Shown in pieces: positions 18,590 to 27,908 of a stretch of DNA of 64,000 nucleotides. Source of the DNA: Kutzneria sp. CA-103260. GTDB taxonomy: Bacteria; Actinomycetota; Actinomycetes; Mycobacteriales; Pseudonocardiaceae. The notes under the pieces were generated by a model. That model was not told the DNA's origin. It did no database searches and saw only the letters and a program-made list of their open reading frames with translations. How positions within the stretch are numbered: position 1 is the stretch's first letter; each line of letters opens with the position of its first letter. The stretch covers positions 11,036,001 through 11,100,000 of the forward strand of contig NZ_CP073318.1 of NCBI RefSeq assembly GCF_018263855.1, written 5' to 3'. Position numbers and translations under genes: made by a program.

Positions 18590-19390
18590 GTGATCCCCTA
18601 CAGCGGGCTGCGGCTCGACCGCGCCAGTGACCGCCGTTCCGACCCGGACTGGATCGCTTCGCTGCGGGCCAGCCCGGGCGCGCGGCTGCTGCCGTTCTGG
18701 CGGGACCGCTATGCCCCCGACAGCGAACCGGTCGGCGACGAGGTGCTGCTGGGCGTCGCGGACGGCGAGGGCGTGTTCGCGGTGGAGCTGGCCGAGGAAC
18801 CGGCATCCACTGTGGACGTGCGGTCGCTGTTCGGTGACATCAGCGCCCAGGAGTCGGCCACTTTGGTGTACGCCAAGGCATTGCTGCACTGGAACCGCAA
18901 CCAGCAGTTCTGCGGCGCCTGCGGCGGCGGCACCCGGCCGCGGCACGGCGGCAACGTCCGAGACTGCCTCGGCTGCGGCAAGGAGCTGTTCCCGCGGATC
19001 GAGCCGGCGGTCATCGTGCTCGTCGAGCACGAGGGCCGGGCGCTGTTCGGCCGGCACGTCCGGTCGGACCGGTTCTCCACCCTGGCCGGCTTCGTCGACC
19101 TCGGCGAGAGCCTGGAGGACGCGGTGCGGCGGGAGGTCGCCGAGGAGGCCGGCGTGGCCGTCGGCGACGTGCGCTACGTCGGCTCGCAGCCGTGGCCGTT
19201 CCCGGCCGGCCTGATGGTGGCGTTCCGGGCGCAGGCGCTGTCCGATGTCATCGATGTCGACGGCGACGAGCTGTCCGAGGCCGTCTGGCTCACTCCCGAG
19301 CAGGTCAGGGCCCATCACCTGCCCCGCTTCAAGGACTCGATCGGCGCCCACTTGATCGAAACATGGCTGGCAGCCCCGCGCGATTTGTGA
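18590..19390 (+). CDS. nudC: NADH pyrophosphatase / NAD-RNA decapping hydrolase (NudC type)
   Basis: Hydrolyses NAD(H) to NMN(H) and AMP and removes NAD caps from RNA. The 266-residue protein has the Cys4 zinc site (CGACGGGTRPRHGGN...CLGCG, about residues 108-128), a complete Nudix box at 167-189 (GFVDLGESLEDAVRREVAEEAGV) and the family signature SQPWPFP at 199-205, which sets nicotinamide substrates apart from other Nudix enzymes. The GTG at 18590 is the only plausible start; it makes the N-terminal domain shorter than in E. coli. Likely leaderless, as the divergent gene begins within about 25 bases. Confidence 0.92.
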   Translation: MIPYSGLRLDRASDRRSDPDWIASLRASPGARLLPFWRDRYAPDSEPVGDEVLLGVADGEGVFAVELAEEPASTVDVRSLFGDISAQESATLVYAKALLHWNRNQQFCGACGGGTRPRHGGNVRDCLGCGKELFPRIEPAVIVLVEHEGRALFGRHVRSDRFSTLAGFVDLGESLEDAVRREVAEEAGVAVGDVRYVGSQPWPFPAGLMVAFRAQALSDVIDVDGDELSEAVWLTPEQVRAHHLPRFKDSIGAHLIETWLAAPRDL

Positions 19391-19448
19391 CGTGTGCCAC
19401 TAGCCTGGGCATTTCAGGCTGCCCCTGCACCGATCGGAGGCGAGCACG

Positions 19449-19877
19449 ATGCGTATCGCGGACGTCCTGCGGAGCAAAGGGTCGAGCGTGGCCACCGTGC
19501 CACCGTGGACCACGATCACCGAACTGGTCGCCGAGCTGGCCAAACACAATATCGGGGCGGTGGTCGTGCTGACGCCCGAGGGCGTGACCGGCATCGTGTC
19601 CGAACGCGACGTGGTGCGCCGGCTGGCCGAGCGCGGCGCGGAGCTGCTGGCCCGGCCGGTCTCGGAGATCATGACCACCTCGGTGTTCACCTGCACGTCC
19701 AACGACACCGTGGAGACCCTGTCGGTGCTGATGACCGAACGCCGCATCCGGCACGTGCCGGTGGTGGACAACGGCCGGCTGGTCGGCATCGTCAGCATCG
19801 GCGACGTGGTGAAGCGCCAGATCAGCAAGCTCCAGGAGGAGCAGGCCCAGCTGGAGCAGTACATCACCCAGGGCTGA
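19449..19877 (+). CDS. CBS-domain protein
   Basis: A 142-residue protein made of a tandem pair of CBS motifs (Bateman module), residues about 8-60 and 72-128: VPPWTTITELVAELAKHNIGAVVV...GIVSERDVVRRL and MTTSVFTCTSNDTVETLSVLMTERRIRHVPVV...GIVSIGDVVKRQI. A short charged helix ends it. Such stand-alone pairs bind adenosine nucleotides or NAD(H) and regulate partner proteins; the partner here is unknown. Ribosome site GGAGGCGAGC precedes the ATG. Confidence 0.93.
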   Translation: MRIADVLRSKGSSVATVPPWTTITELVAELAKHNIGAVVVLTPEGVTGIVSERDVVRRLAERGAELLARPVSEIMTTSVFTCTSNDTVETLSVLMTERRIRHVPVVDNGRLVGIVSIGDVVKRQISKLQEEQAQLEQYITQG

Positions 19878-19921
19878 GGTTTTTTTGCCGCGCGTTCCGC
19901 GCGGGGCTCGGCCCCTCGTGA

Positions 19922-20021
19922 CCGGTGCCTTCCTTAGCCGGACTTCGATCGCCGCGTCGGCGCAGGTGGTGGGTTGCGTCGGGGTGCGGCGATCGAAATC
20001 CGGCGACAGTCCAGGCACCGG
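19922..20021. repeat. 100-base imperfect inverted repeat between convergent genes
   Basis: Outer arms of 9 bases (19922-19930 with 20013-20021) and inner arms of 18 bases (19938-19955 with 19986-20003, one AA/CT mismatch) pair around a 30-base loop. It lies between the CBS gene and the convergent RCC1 gene. It could be a bidirectional terminator or a small miniature inverted-repeat element. I found no second copy in the window. A separate short hairpin at 19888-19904 is preceded, not followed, by a T-run. Confidence 0.65.
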
Positions 20022-20050
20022 CGGGGCCTCGCGACTCTGGGGTGAACGGG

Positions 20051-22246
20051 TCAGTGGGCGGTCAGGGCGTACGCCTGCTCGTAGTTGCCGGACAGCGCGG
20101 TCACGCCGGTCAAGCCCGCGAGCGGTATCGGCGAGTCCGCCTCACCTCCGGTGTGGCCGGTGCCGAGCCGTCCGAACAGGTTGTCGCCCCAGATCCGGGC
20201 GGTGCCGTCGCCCAGCACAACGGCCGGGATGTGCCGGGCCAGCGCGGCGGTCCCGGTGACCGTGGTCTGCACGGGCGTCGGCTGGAGATCGGTGCTGTGT
20301 GAGCCGTTGCCGACGTCGCCGCTGTTGTTCGTGCCCCAGGACCAGACCGTGCCGTCCGACTTGAGCGCGTGCTGACCGGACAGCGCGGTGACACCGGTGA
20401 GCCCGGCCACCTGCACCGGCAGAGCTGAATCTCCCGCGAGCTGGTCGCCGGTGTTGTAGACCTTGGCGTTCGGGCCCCACACCCACACCGTCCCGTCGCC
20501 GCGGAGCGCCTCGCCGCCGGTATAGGCGGAGATCGCCGTCACGCCGGTCAGATTGTGCACCTGCACCGGAGTGGTGGTGCCGTCCGCGGTCGTGGTGCCG
20601 ATGCCCAGTTCGCCGCTGGAGTTGGAACCCCACGCCCACACAGTGCCGTCGGACTTGAGCGCGTAGTCGGTCATGCCGCTGCCGGCGATCGCGGTGACGC
20701 CGGAGATTCCGGGCACCTGGGCGGTCGACGGGCCGATCTCCCAGACAGTGCCGTCGTCGCGCAGCGCGAACCCGGAGTATCCGTCGGTGGAGAGAGCGGT
20801 GACGTGGTCGAGGCCGAGCACGTGCACCGGAACGTCCGAGTAGCAGTCGCTGCCAGGGTAGTTGGCCGTCGCGGCGCAACTGGCGTTGTTGCCGAGTTCC
20901 CCATACGGGTTCGGGCCCCATGCCCAGACAGTGCCGTCATTACGCAGGGCAAAGGTGCCGCCGAAGCCGGCGATGCTGTCAGTGGCCACGATGTTGTCCA
21001 GGCCGAAGACCGGAGTGGGGGTCGGGGCAGCACTGGTGGTGTTGCGCCGGGTGCCCAGGTAGCCGCTGCCCCAGCCGTACACGCAGCCCTGGGCGCAGGT
21101 GAAGGGCGGGGCGAAGTAGGCGAAGACGTCCACGATGACATCCGTTGTGCCGTGGGCGTTGTAGAGGTCGATCTTGGCGTCGGGGCTGACGGCGACGGTG
21201 GCCGAGTTGGACACGGTCTGGCCGGCGACGAGGTTGAGGGTGGAGGCGTTGGGCCGCGACGCGCCGTGCGGGGCGACGGTGACGAAGGTGTTGGTGGTGG
21301 CGTCGGTGCCGGTCAGGTTGAGCACCACGGCGGTCGCGGTCGGCGGGATCAGCCCGGACAGGTCGACGGTGGTCGCGACGGGGCCGACGGGGACCGACGA
21401 CCGGGTGTCGAGCGCCCGGGACGACGAGATCGTGCTGAACGTCGCCGGGGCGGTGGGCGCGTAGTAGCCGGCGAGGTCGGCGATCAGGTCGACGGAGCCG
21501 TGCGCGTTGTACAGGTCGATCTTGCCGCCCGCGCCCAACGGAACCGTGACGCCGTTGGGGGTGTCCACGCCGGGAGTCAGGTTGAGGCTGGAGGAGTTGG
21601 GCCGCGCCACGCCGTGCGGCCAGGCGGTGACGAAGGTGTTGGTGGAAGCGTTGGTGCCGGTCAGGTTGAGCACCACGGCGGTCGCGTTGGCCGGCACGCT
21701 GCCCGAAAGGTCGAGCGTGTACGTCGCGTTGTCGCCGACGACGCCGATGCCGTTGCGGGTGTCGAGCACCCGCGCCGGGCTCTGCGCGGCCAGCCCGGTG
21801 CTGGCCGACGGCGAGTAGTAGCCCTCCAGGTCGGCGACGAGGTCCACGGAGCCGGAGTGGTTGTACAGATCGATCTTGTGGCCGGCCCGCAGTTCGACGG
21901 TGACGGCGTTGGGGATGTCCCGGCCCGGCACCAGGTTGAGGTTCGAGGTGATCGGCCGCTGGCCTCCGTCCGGCCACGCCGTGACGAAGGTGTTGGCGGT
22001 GACGTCGGTGGCCGTCACGTTCAGCAGCACGGCGGTGGCGTCCGCCGGCACGCTGCCGGACAGGTCCAGCACCCGCGTCGAGTCGGACTGCACCGGACCG
22101 CCGGTGACGCGGGTGTCGAGCACCCGGTTCGGCGTGACGGCCGTGAAACCGTTGCCGGTTCCGGATGCCGGCGCCGCCGACGCCGTCACCGGCGGGAGAG
22201 CCAGGCCCGCTAACAGCGCGCAGGCGACAACGGAGATGATCCGCAC
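20051..22246 (-). CDS. Secreted RCC1-repeat protein with three N-terminal beta repeats
   Basis: A 731-residue secreted protein. A Sec signal peptide (RIISVVACALLAGLALPPVTASA) is followed by three copies of a ~115-residue module (about 32-147, 148-263, 264-380), each with an R-x-LDTR opening, a D-SG-xP-xATAV-LN-T core and a YNxHGSxDxxxD segment. Such modules are common at the ends of secreted actinobacterial proteins. Residues ~385-731 are a seven-bladed RCC1-like propeller with repeated LKSDGTVWAWGSNSSGELG motifs. Extracellular RCC1 propellers are thought to bind proteins or sugars; the ligand is unknown. GTG start with GGGGCT upstream. Confidence 0.88.
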   Translation of the reverse strand: MRIISVVACALLAGLALPPVTASAAPASGTGNGFTAVTPNRVLDTRVTGGPVQSDSTRVLDLSGSVPADATAVLLNVTATDVTANTFVTAWPDGGQRPITSNLNLVPGRDIPNAVTVELRAGHKIDLYNHSGSVDLVADLEGYYSPSASTGLAAQSPARVLDTRNGIGVVGDNATYTLDLSGSVPANATAVVLNLTGTNASTNTFVTAWPHGVARPNSSSLNLTPGVDTPNGVTVPLGAGGKIDLYNAHGSVDLIADLAGYYAPTAPATFSTISSSRALDTRSSVPVGPVATTVDLSGLIPPTATAVVLNLTGTDATTNTFVTVAPHGASRPNASTLNLVAGQTVSNSATVAVSPDAKIDLYNAHGTTDVIVDVFAYFAPPFTCAQGCVYGWGSGYLGTRRNTTSAAPTPTPVFGLDNIVATDSIAGFGGTFALRNDGTVWAWGPNPYGELGNNASCAATANYPGSDCYSDVPVHVLGLDHVTALSTDGYSGFALRDDGTVWEIGPSTAQVPGISGVTAIAGSGMTDYALKSDGTVWAWGSNSSGELGIGTTTADGTTTPVQVHNLTGVTAISAYTGGEALRGDGTVWVWGPNAKVYNTGDQLAGDSALPVQVAGLTGVTALSGQHALKSDGTVWSWGTNNSGDVGNGSHSTDLQPTPVQTTVTGTAALARHIPAVVLGDGTARIWGDNLFGRLGTGHTGGEADSPIPLAGLTGVTALSGNYEQAYALTAH

Positions 22247-22303
22247 GTAGAGCCCCCTAGACGAGAATTCGTCCCCCGACCTGGGTGCACTGTACGGCGG
22301 CGG

Positions 22304-22858
22304 TCACATGCCGCGCAGTCCGCCGACCAAAGTCTGGGTCACCAGCGCGGCCAGCGTGTCCGGCTCGTTGCCGGTGTCGGCCCGGCGCTCGATCGCCTCG
22401 TGCAGCAGCGCGAAGTAGACCCGCACGGCCCAGTCCAGGTCGGTGTCGGGCGCGATCGTGCCGGAGTCGGCCAGCCGCTGGAACATCGCCCGGTTCTTGG
22501 CCATGAGCCGACCGATCACGTCCTCGTGCGCGGCCGAGGGCCCGATGTCGTGGAACCGCCAGGCGGCCTTGACGCGGATGTAGCCGGCGGTCATCTCGTG
22601 CAGCGCGACCAGTGGCGGCGCGGTCTGCGGCCGGCTGTCGTCGAGGACCGCTTCCATCTGCTCCAGCATGTCCTGCATCAGGGCGTCCAGCAGCGCCTCG
22701 CGGCTGGCGAAGCGCCGGTGCACGGTGGTGCGGGCGACGCCGGCCTCGTCGGCGATCTGCTGGAGCGTGGCCGCCGGATCCCGCGCCAGCGCCCGCCTGG
22801 CGGCGTCGAGGATGGCGCGCACCGTCCGTTCGGAGTCGGCGCGCAGCGATCGGGTCAC
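22304..22858 (-). CDS. TetR/AcrR family transcriptional regulator
   Basis: A 184-residue regulator with the HTH TVRAILDAARRALARDPAATLQQIADEAGVARTTVHRRFASREALLDAL and a C-terminal ligand domain. I choose the GTG at 22858, which starts VTRSLRADSERTVRA; the frame is open further upstream but would overlap the divergent promoter. It faces an aldo/keto reductase gene 92 bases away, probably its target. Confidence 0.9.
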   Translation of the reverse strand: MTRSLRADSERTVRAILDAARRALARDPAATLQQIADEAGVARTTVHRRFASREALLDALMQDMLEQMEAVLDDSRPQTAPPLVALHEMTAGYIRVKAAWRFHDIGPSAAHEDVIGRLMAKNRAMFQRLADSGTIAPDTDLDWAVRVYFALLHEAIERRADTGNEPDTLAALVTQTLVGGLRGM

Positions 22859-22912
22859 GTGACCATGGTAGTTGGCGACATCACGGTTGCGCATTCCGTC
22901 AAAGTGGCTACA

Positions 22913-22930
22913 TTGGTGTTGCAACTCCAA
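22913..22930. promoter_or_regulatory. Palindrome in the TetR/AKR promoter region
   Basis: TTGGTGTTGCAACTCCAA is an 18-base palindrome with a single mismatched pair, around the core GTTGCAAC. It lies 21 bases before the reductase start. It is a reasonable TetR operator. A perfect GTGTTGCAACAC also occurs at 46040-46051. Confidence 0.5.
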
Positions 22931-22950
22931 CCTTAGTGGGGACTTACGCG

Positions 22951-23994
22951 ATGCAGATGCGTGTTCTGGGTGGCACTGGCATCAAGGTCAGTGCGTACTG
23001 CTTCGGCGCCATGAACTTCGGCAACTGGGCCAACACCGACCACGACGACGCGGCCGGCATCATCAACGCCGCGCTGGACGCCGGGATCAACTTCATCGAC
23101 ACCGCCGACGTGTACTCGGCCGGCGAGTCGGAGCGGATCGTCGGCAAGGCGATCAAGAGCCGGCGCGAGGACGTCGTGCTGGCCACCAAGTTCCACAACC
23201 CGATGGGCGAGGGCGTCAACCGGCGGGGCAACTCGCGCCACTGGATCACGCGGGCGGTCGAGGACAGCCTGCGCCGGCTGGACACCGACTACATCGACGT
23301 CTACCAGGCCCACCGGCCGGACCCGGACACCGACATCGAGGAGACCCTGTCCGCGCTGACCGACCTGGTGCGGGCCGGCAAGATCCGGGCCTTCGGCTCC
23401 TCGACGTTCCCGGCCGAGCAGATCGTCGAGGCCCACTGGGCCTCGGAGAAGCGCGGCTACGAGCGGCTGCGCACCGAGCAGCCGCCGTACTCGATCCTCA
23501 ACCGCGCCATCGAGTCCGCGGTGCTGCCCACGACCCAGCGCTACGGCATGGGCGTGCTGGTGTGGAGCCCGCTGGCCATGGGCTGGCTGTCCGGCAAGTA
23601 CCACAAGGACGTCGACCTGACCAAGGGCCGGGCCGCGATGGTGCCGAGCCAGTTCGACCCGTCGCTGCCGGGCAACGCGCCCAAGGTGGCCGCGGTCGAA
23701 CAGCTGGTCAAGATCGCCGCCGACGCCGGTGTCTCGCTGGTCCACCTGGCGATGGCCTTCGCCGTCGCGCACCCGGGCGTCACCTCGGCGATCATCGGCC
23801 CGCGCACCCGCGAGCAGTTGGACGACCTGGTCGCCGGCGCCGCGGTGCGGCTGGACGACGACGTGCTGGACCGGATCGACGAAGTGGTCGCGCCGGGCAC
23901 CGCGATCAACGCCGGCGACTCCTTCTACACGCCGCGGGCGATCAGCGAGACCTCGTTGCGCCGTCGCCCGATCGCCACCCGATCGGCCGCCTGA
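22951..23994 (+). CDS. Aldo/keto reductase
   Basis: A 347-residue NADPH-dependent AKR. Catalytic residues: Asp and Tyr in FIDTADVYSAGES, Lys in LATKFHN, His in YQAHRPD; the C-terminal cofactor part has SAIIGPRTREQLDDLV. It belongs to the group of L-glyceraldehyde-3-phosphate reductase-like and YajO-like enzymes. The start ATG at 22951 begins MQMRVLGGTGIKVSAYCFG. Probably repressed by the divergent TetR protein. Confidence 0.93.
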   Translation: MQMRVLGGTGIKVSAYCFGAMNFGNWANTDHDDAAGIINAALDAGINFIDTADVYSAGESERIVGKAIKSRREDVVLATKFHNPMGEGVNRRGNSRHWITRAVEDSLRRLDTDYIDVYQAHRPDPDTDIEETLSALTDLVRAGKIRAFGSSTFPAEQIVEAHWASEKRGYERLRTEQPPYSILNRAIESAVLPTTQRYGMGVLVWSPLAMGWLSGKYHKDVDLTKGRAAMVPSQFDPSLPGNAPKVAAVEQLVKIAADAGVSLVHLAMAFAVAHPGVTSAIIGPRTREQLDDLVAGAAVRLDDDVLDRIDEVVAPGTAINAGDSFYTPRAISETSLRRRPIATRSAA

Positions 23995-24031
23995 CACTGG
24001 CGCTGCGTCGCCGGGTGATTACCATCGCGGC

Positions 24032-25087
24032 ATGCACCTGGCCGGGGGACTCCTGCGCGACTTCGCTCGGGGCTGCGACGTGCTCGGTGGCGGGGGCGGA
24101 AGCCAGGCGCGGCACGCGCTGCCGCTGGCCGCCCACGCCATCGAGCAGACCGGCCCGGTGCAGGTCGTCGAGGTCGGCGAGCTGCCGTCCGAAGGCCTGG
24201 TGATGCCGTGCTCGTTCCTCGGCGCGCCGGCGATCGGGGCCGAGCGGATCGGCACCGGCCGCGAGGCCGCCACCCTCCGCGGCCACCTGGAGCGGCACTT
24301 CGGGCAACCGGTCGTGGCCATGTTGTGCAACGGAATCGGCGGCATCCACGGCGGCATCTCGGTCGTGCTGGCCGCCCACGCCGGGCTGCCCCTGCTGGAC
24401 GCCGACGGCATGGGGCGGGCCTTCCCCGGCATGTCCCTGGTGTCGATGCACCTGGCCGGCGTCGCCCCGGAGCCGGTGCTCCTGGCCGACGAGCACGATC
24501 GCGTGGTGGCGGTGCACGCCGGCGGCGTCTGGGCGGAGCGGATGGCCCGCTCGGTGGTCGTCGGCTTCGGCGACCGGGGCGTGAGCAGCGAGTACGTGAT
24601 GACGGTGGACCAGGTCGCCGGCGCGGTCATCGAAGGCTCCGTCAGCAAGGCGCTGCGCATCGGCGAGCTGATCGGCCAAGCCGCGTCGGTTGCCGACGCG
24701 GCGCGGGCCATCGCCGCCGAGTTCGACGGCGTGCTGATCGCCGAGGGCAAAGTCACCGCCGCGCTGCCGGAACCGGGGCGGCACACCTCCGCGACCATCG
24801 AGGGCACCGGCTCGGACCTCGGCCGCCGGCTACGGCTGGAGGTCGGCGACGAGCACCTGGCCGTCATCGAGGACGGCCAGGCCATCGCCACGGTGCCGGA
24901 CATCATCACCGTCTTCGACACGTACACCGGCGAAACGCTCGGCGCCGGCGAGCTGCGCTACGGCCAGCGGGTGGTGGCGCTGGCGCTGCCGTGCCCGGAG
25001 GTGTGGCGCACACCGGCCGGGCTGGACCTGGCCGGCCCGGCGGCGTTCGGGCTGGACCTGCCGTACCGGCCGGTGGTCGCGTCATGA
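24032..25087 (+). CDS. DUF917 domain protein
   Basis: A 351-residue protein matching DUF917 over its length: LGGGGGSQARHALPLAAHAI near the start, GGIHGGISVVLAAHAGLPLLDADGMGRAFPGMSLVSM in the middle, and VPDIITVFDTYTGETLGAGELRYGQRV near the end. Proteins of this family accompany hydantoinase/oxoprolinase-like ATP-grasp-independent enzymes; its activity is unproven. The stop overlaps the start of the next gene (ATGA), so the two work as a pair. Confidence 0.88.
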   Translation: MHLAGGLLRDFARGCDVLGGGGGSQARHALPLAAHAIEQTGPVQVVEVGELPSEGLVMPCSFLGAPAIGAERIGTGREAATLRGHLERHFGQPVVAMLCNGIGGIHGGISVVLAAHAGLPLLDADGMGRAFPGMSLVSMHLAGVAPEPVLLADEHDRVVAVHAGGVWAERMARSVVVGFGDRGVSSEYVMTVDQVAGAVIEGSVSKALRIGELIGQAASVADAARAIAAEFDGVLIAEGKVTAALPEPGRHTSATIEGTGSDLGRRLRLEVGDEHLAVIEDGQAIATVPDIITVFDTYTGETLGAGELRYGQRVVALALPCPEVWRTPAGLDLAGPAAFGLDLPYRPVVAS

Positions 25088-26547
25088 CCCCGGACCGCAG
25101 CTGCCGCATCGGCATCTCCATGGAGCGCGACCGGTTCGCGGCCGCCGTGGTGGAGAGCGACGGCACCGTGCTGGCCTCGGTCGAGCGGCCGACGCCGACC
25201 GCGGCCGTCACCGCCGTGCTGCCGGTGCTGCTCGAGGAGCTGATGGCCCAGGCCGGGCCGCGCGGCGTCGACCTGGAGCACATCCAGCAGGTGATGATCG
25301 GCGTCAGCGAGGTCGACGGCCTGGCCGGCCTGCCCGGCGCCGACCCCGCCTGGCGGCGCTGGCCCGGGCAGCTGGGGCCGGTCGCGGTGGTGCGGCTCGG
25401 GGCGGCGACGACCTCCATGCCGCCGCTGGCCGGCTGGCCGGACTCGCTGCGGGCCACGGTCTCGATCGCCGAGACCTGCCTGGCCGGAGGGGCCCGCCTG
25501 GACGGCAGCGACTTCGAGCCGCTGGACACCGCCGGGCTGGTGGCGTTCGCCCGCAAGATCGCCGGCCGGGTCAACGCCGTCGCGGTGAGCAGCGTGTTCG
25601 CCTCCGTCGCCCCCGGGCACGAGCTGGCCGCCGCCGGGCTGCTGCGGGCCGAGCTCGGCGACTCCGTGCCGATCCTGCTCTCCCACGAGATGGGCGGCTC
25701 CGGGCTGCTGGAGCGGGAGAACGCCACCGTGTTGCAGGCCGCGCTGATCCGCCGGGCCTGGGGTGCGGCGCACCGGCTGCGCCGCTCACTCGTGGACTGC
25801 GGCCTGGCCCACGCGGAGCCGTTCCTGGCCCGCAACGACGGCTCGATCATGACCGTCGACTACGCCCTGACCCGGCCGCTGCTGCTGCACGGTGCCACAG
25901 CGGCGACCGGCGCCCGGGGCGCGGCCCTGCTGGCCGGCGAGCCGGAGGCGCTGGTCGCGTTCACCGACGTCGACGGCGCGCCGACGGCCGTGTGCTCGGT
26001 GACCGCCGGCTCGGCGCAGCTCGCCGCCAGCTCCACAATGATCGGTGGCCTGCGGACCGGGTTGCGCACCGTCGCCCTCGTGCCCACGCATCCGCCGATC
26101 GGCGGCACCGGGCGCGGGCTGCCGCAGCTGGCCGAGGCCGTGGACCGGGCCAAGGGCTCGCCGCGGGACCTGCCACTGCTGGTGATCGGGCCGGGCGCGG
26201 AGAAGCTCGTGGACACCCTGCCCGGGCCGCTGCCCGGCACCACGCTGGTGTGCTGCCCGCCGCGGGCGGACGCCGCCGTTGCGGTCGGTGTCGCCCTCGC
26301 CCCCGTCGGCGGGGAGGCGGTGCGGATGTTCAGCGCCACCAGCCCGCACGGCGACGACATCCGCCATCGGGTGAAAGAGCAGGCGCGGGCCGCCGCCGTG
26401 CACGCCGGGGCCGATCCGGCGACCGTCGCCGTGACCGACGTCGAGGAGTCCACGGTTCCCCACGTCAGTGAGCCGACCGTGCTGCTGCGCGTGCGCGCCG
26501 AGGGGCCGCCGCGGGTCGGCTGGCGGCGTACATACGAGCGGTCTTGA
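25084..26547 (+). CDS. Hydantoinase/oxoprolinase (HyuA-like) family protein
   Basis: A 487-residue protein of the HyuA group (ASKHA fold). It opens RIGISMERDRFAAAVVESDGTVLAS, has the SSVFASVAPGHELAAAGLL segment, a LSHEMGGSGLLERENATVLQAAL motif and FLARNDGSIMTVDYALTRPLL, which corresponds to the conserved nucleotide-binding part of HyuA. Known members open hydantoin or 5-oxoproline rings with ATP. The usual glycine-rich GGTFTD start of full-length HyuA is altered here to GISMERD. It is translationally coupled to the DUF917 gene; together they may form a two-subunit enzyme for a cyclic amide, which is inference. Confidence 0.8.
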   Translation: MTPDRSCRIGISMERDRFAAAVVESDGTVLASVERPTPTAAVTAVLPVLLEELMAQAGPRGVDLEHIQQVMIGVSEVDGLAGLPGADPAWRRWPGQLGPVAVVRLGAATTSMPPLAGWPDSLRATVSIAETCLAGGARLDGSDFEPLDTAGLVAFARKIAGRVNAVAVSSVFASVAPGHELAAAGLLRAELGDSVPILLSHEMGGSGLLERENATVLQAALIRRAWGAAHRLRRSLVDCGLAHAEPFLARNDGSIMTVDYALTRPLLLHGATAATGARGAALLAGEPEALVAFTDVDGAPTAVCSVTAGSAQLAASSTMIGGLRTGLRTVALVPTHPPIGGTGRGLPQLAEAVDRAKGSPRDLPLLVIGPGAEKLVDTLPGPLPGTTLVCCPPRADAAVAVGVALAPVGGEAVRMFSATSPHGDDIRHRVKEQARAAAVHAGADPATVAVTDVEESTVPHVSEPTVLLRVRAEGPPRVGWRRTYERS

Positions 26548-26582
26548 CACCGGGCTGACCGGATTTCCGGCTACCCTGCTGT

Positions 26583-27791
26583 GTGCCCCGACGACTGCTG
26601 CGCCTGTTGGTTGCCCTGTTCGTCCTCATCTGCACGACAGGCGCCCCGAGAGCGGCGGCCGACCCGGCCGGCTGCGAGTTCCGGTCCGCGCCGCCGCCGG
26701 CCGTCGACGCGTCCGAAAAGCCGGCCCCGGGCCAGCAGCCGCCGGCCCCGCTGCCGGTGCCGGCCACGCCCGTCGGCGGTTCCCGGATGGCCGAGTGCGG
26801 GCCGGTGATCCCGACCGGGGCCGGGAAGCCGCCGGCCAACCAGTTCGAGTCGTGGGTGCTGGCCGACCTCGACACCGGCAAGGTGCTGGCCGCCCAGGAC
26901 CCGCACGCCCGGCAGCGCCCGGCGTCGCTGATCAAGGTGCTGCTGTCGCTGGTGGCCATGCGTGAGCTGAAGATGGACACCGTGGTCACCGGCACCACGG
27001 ACGACGCCAACCAGGACGGCACCCGGGTCGGCATCGGGCCGGACGGCAAGTACACCAACGACCAGATCTTCCACGCCCTGCTCATGCACTCCGGCAACGA
27101 CTGCGCGCACGCCCTGGCCACGCAGCTCGGCGGCGTCGAGCAGACCGTGGCCAAGATGAACGCCCTGGCCAAAAGCCTTGGGGCACTGGACACCCGCACC
27201 GCCTCGCCGGCCGGCCTCGACGGGCCCGGCATGGTCTCCTCCGCCTACGACCTGGCCGTGCTGTTCCGGGTTGCCATGCAGGACAAGCGTTTCGCGGACG
27301 CCGTGGGCACCCAGCAGTTGCAGTTCCCCGGCTGGGGCAACAAGCCCGGCTTCATCGTCGCCAACGACAACCCGCTGCTCTACAACTACCCCGGCGACCT
27401 GGGCGGCAAGACCGGCTACACCGACGACGCCCTGCACACCTACATCAACGCCGCCCAGCGGGACGGCACCCGCATCGTCTTCGTCGGCATGCGCGGCACC
27501 ATGAGCCCGGTGACCCAGATGTACGCCCAGTCCCAGCCGATGATGGACTACGGCTTCGCCCTCAAGGCCACCGGCGCGCAGCCCGTCGGTCAACTCGTCG
27601 ACGCCGACCCGACCGCCGTGAAGCCCGCCCTCACCACCACCCCCGCTCCGCCCGCCCAGTCCCAGCACGTCCTGGCCTCCGGCCAGTCCGAACCGGGCTT
27701 CTCCCTCACCGCGGCCCTCGCCGTGCTGGCCCTGCTCGTCGTCCTCGCCGCCGTCATCTACATCGGCATCCGCCGCCGCCGCGCCAGCTAG
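26583..27791 (+). CDS. D-alanyl-D-alanine carboxypeptidase (S11 family)
   Basis: A 402-residue secreted, membrane-tethered penicillin-binding enzyme that trims D-Ala from peptidoglycan pentapeptides. After a signal peptide and a Pro/Ala-rich linker the catalytic motifs appear in order: ASLIK (Ser115, Lys118), SGN at 170-172 and KTG at 276-278. A C-terminal hydrophobic helix (ALAVLALLVVLAAVIYIGI) followed by RRRRAS anchors it, as in DacB-type actinobacterial enzymes. GTG start at 26583. Confidence 0.95.
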   Translation: MPRRLLRLLVALFVLICTTGAPRAAADPAGCEFRSAPPPAVDASEKPAPGQQPPAPLPVPATPVGGSRMAECGPVIPTGAGKPPANQFESWVLADLDTGKVLAAQDPHARQRPASLIKVLLSLVAMRELKMDTVVTGTTDDANQDGTRVGIGPDGKYTNDQIFHALLMHSGNDCAHALATQLGGVEQTVAKMNALAKSLGALDTRTASPAGLDGPGMVSSAYDLAVLFRVAMQDKRFADAVGTQQLQFPGWGNKPGFIVANDNPLLYNYPGDLGGKTGYTDDALHTYINAAQRDGTRIVFVGMRGTMSPVTQMYAQSQPMMDYGFALKATGAQPVGQLVDADPTAVKPALTTTPAPPAQSQHVLASGQSEPGFSLTAALAVLALLVVLAAVIYIGIRRRRAS

Positions 27792-27908
27792 ACGTCCACT
27801 CGAAACGCCGGTATCGGCACCTGCCACGCATCACCAGCAGTCAAGGGTCAATGACAAAAGCCGCCAGTTCGCTTGAGTCTTCCGTAGCGGCATTCCTACG
27901 CTCCGTCA

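Noticed and set aside
19881..19904. Terminator made of a T-run and a hairpin after the CBS gene
   Set aside because: On either strand the T/A run is on the wrong side of the hairpin for intrinsic termination.
24208..26547. Single long plus-strand frame spanning DUF917 into the HyuA-like gene
   Set aside because: Its first part is the wrong frame of DUF917 (Arg/Gly/Pro-rich); the real HyuA-like start is the ATG at 25084.
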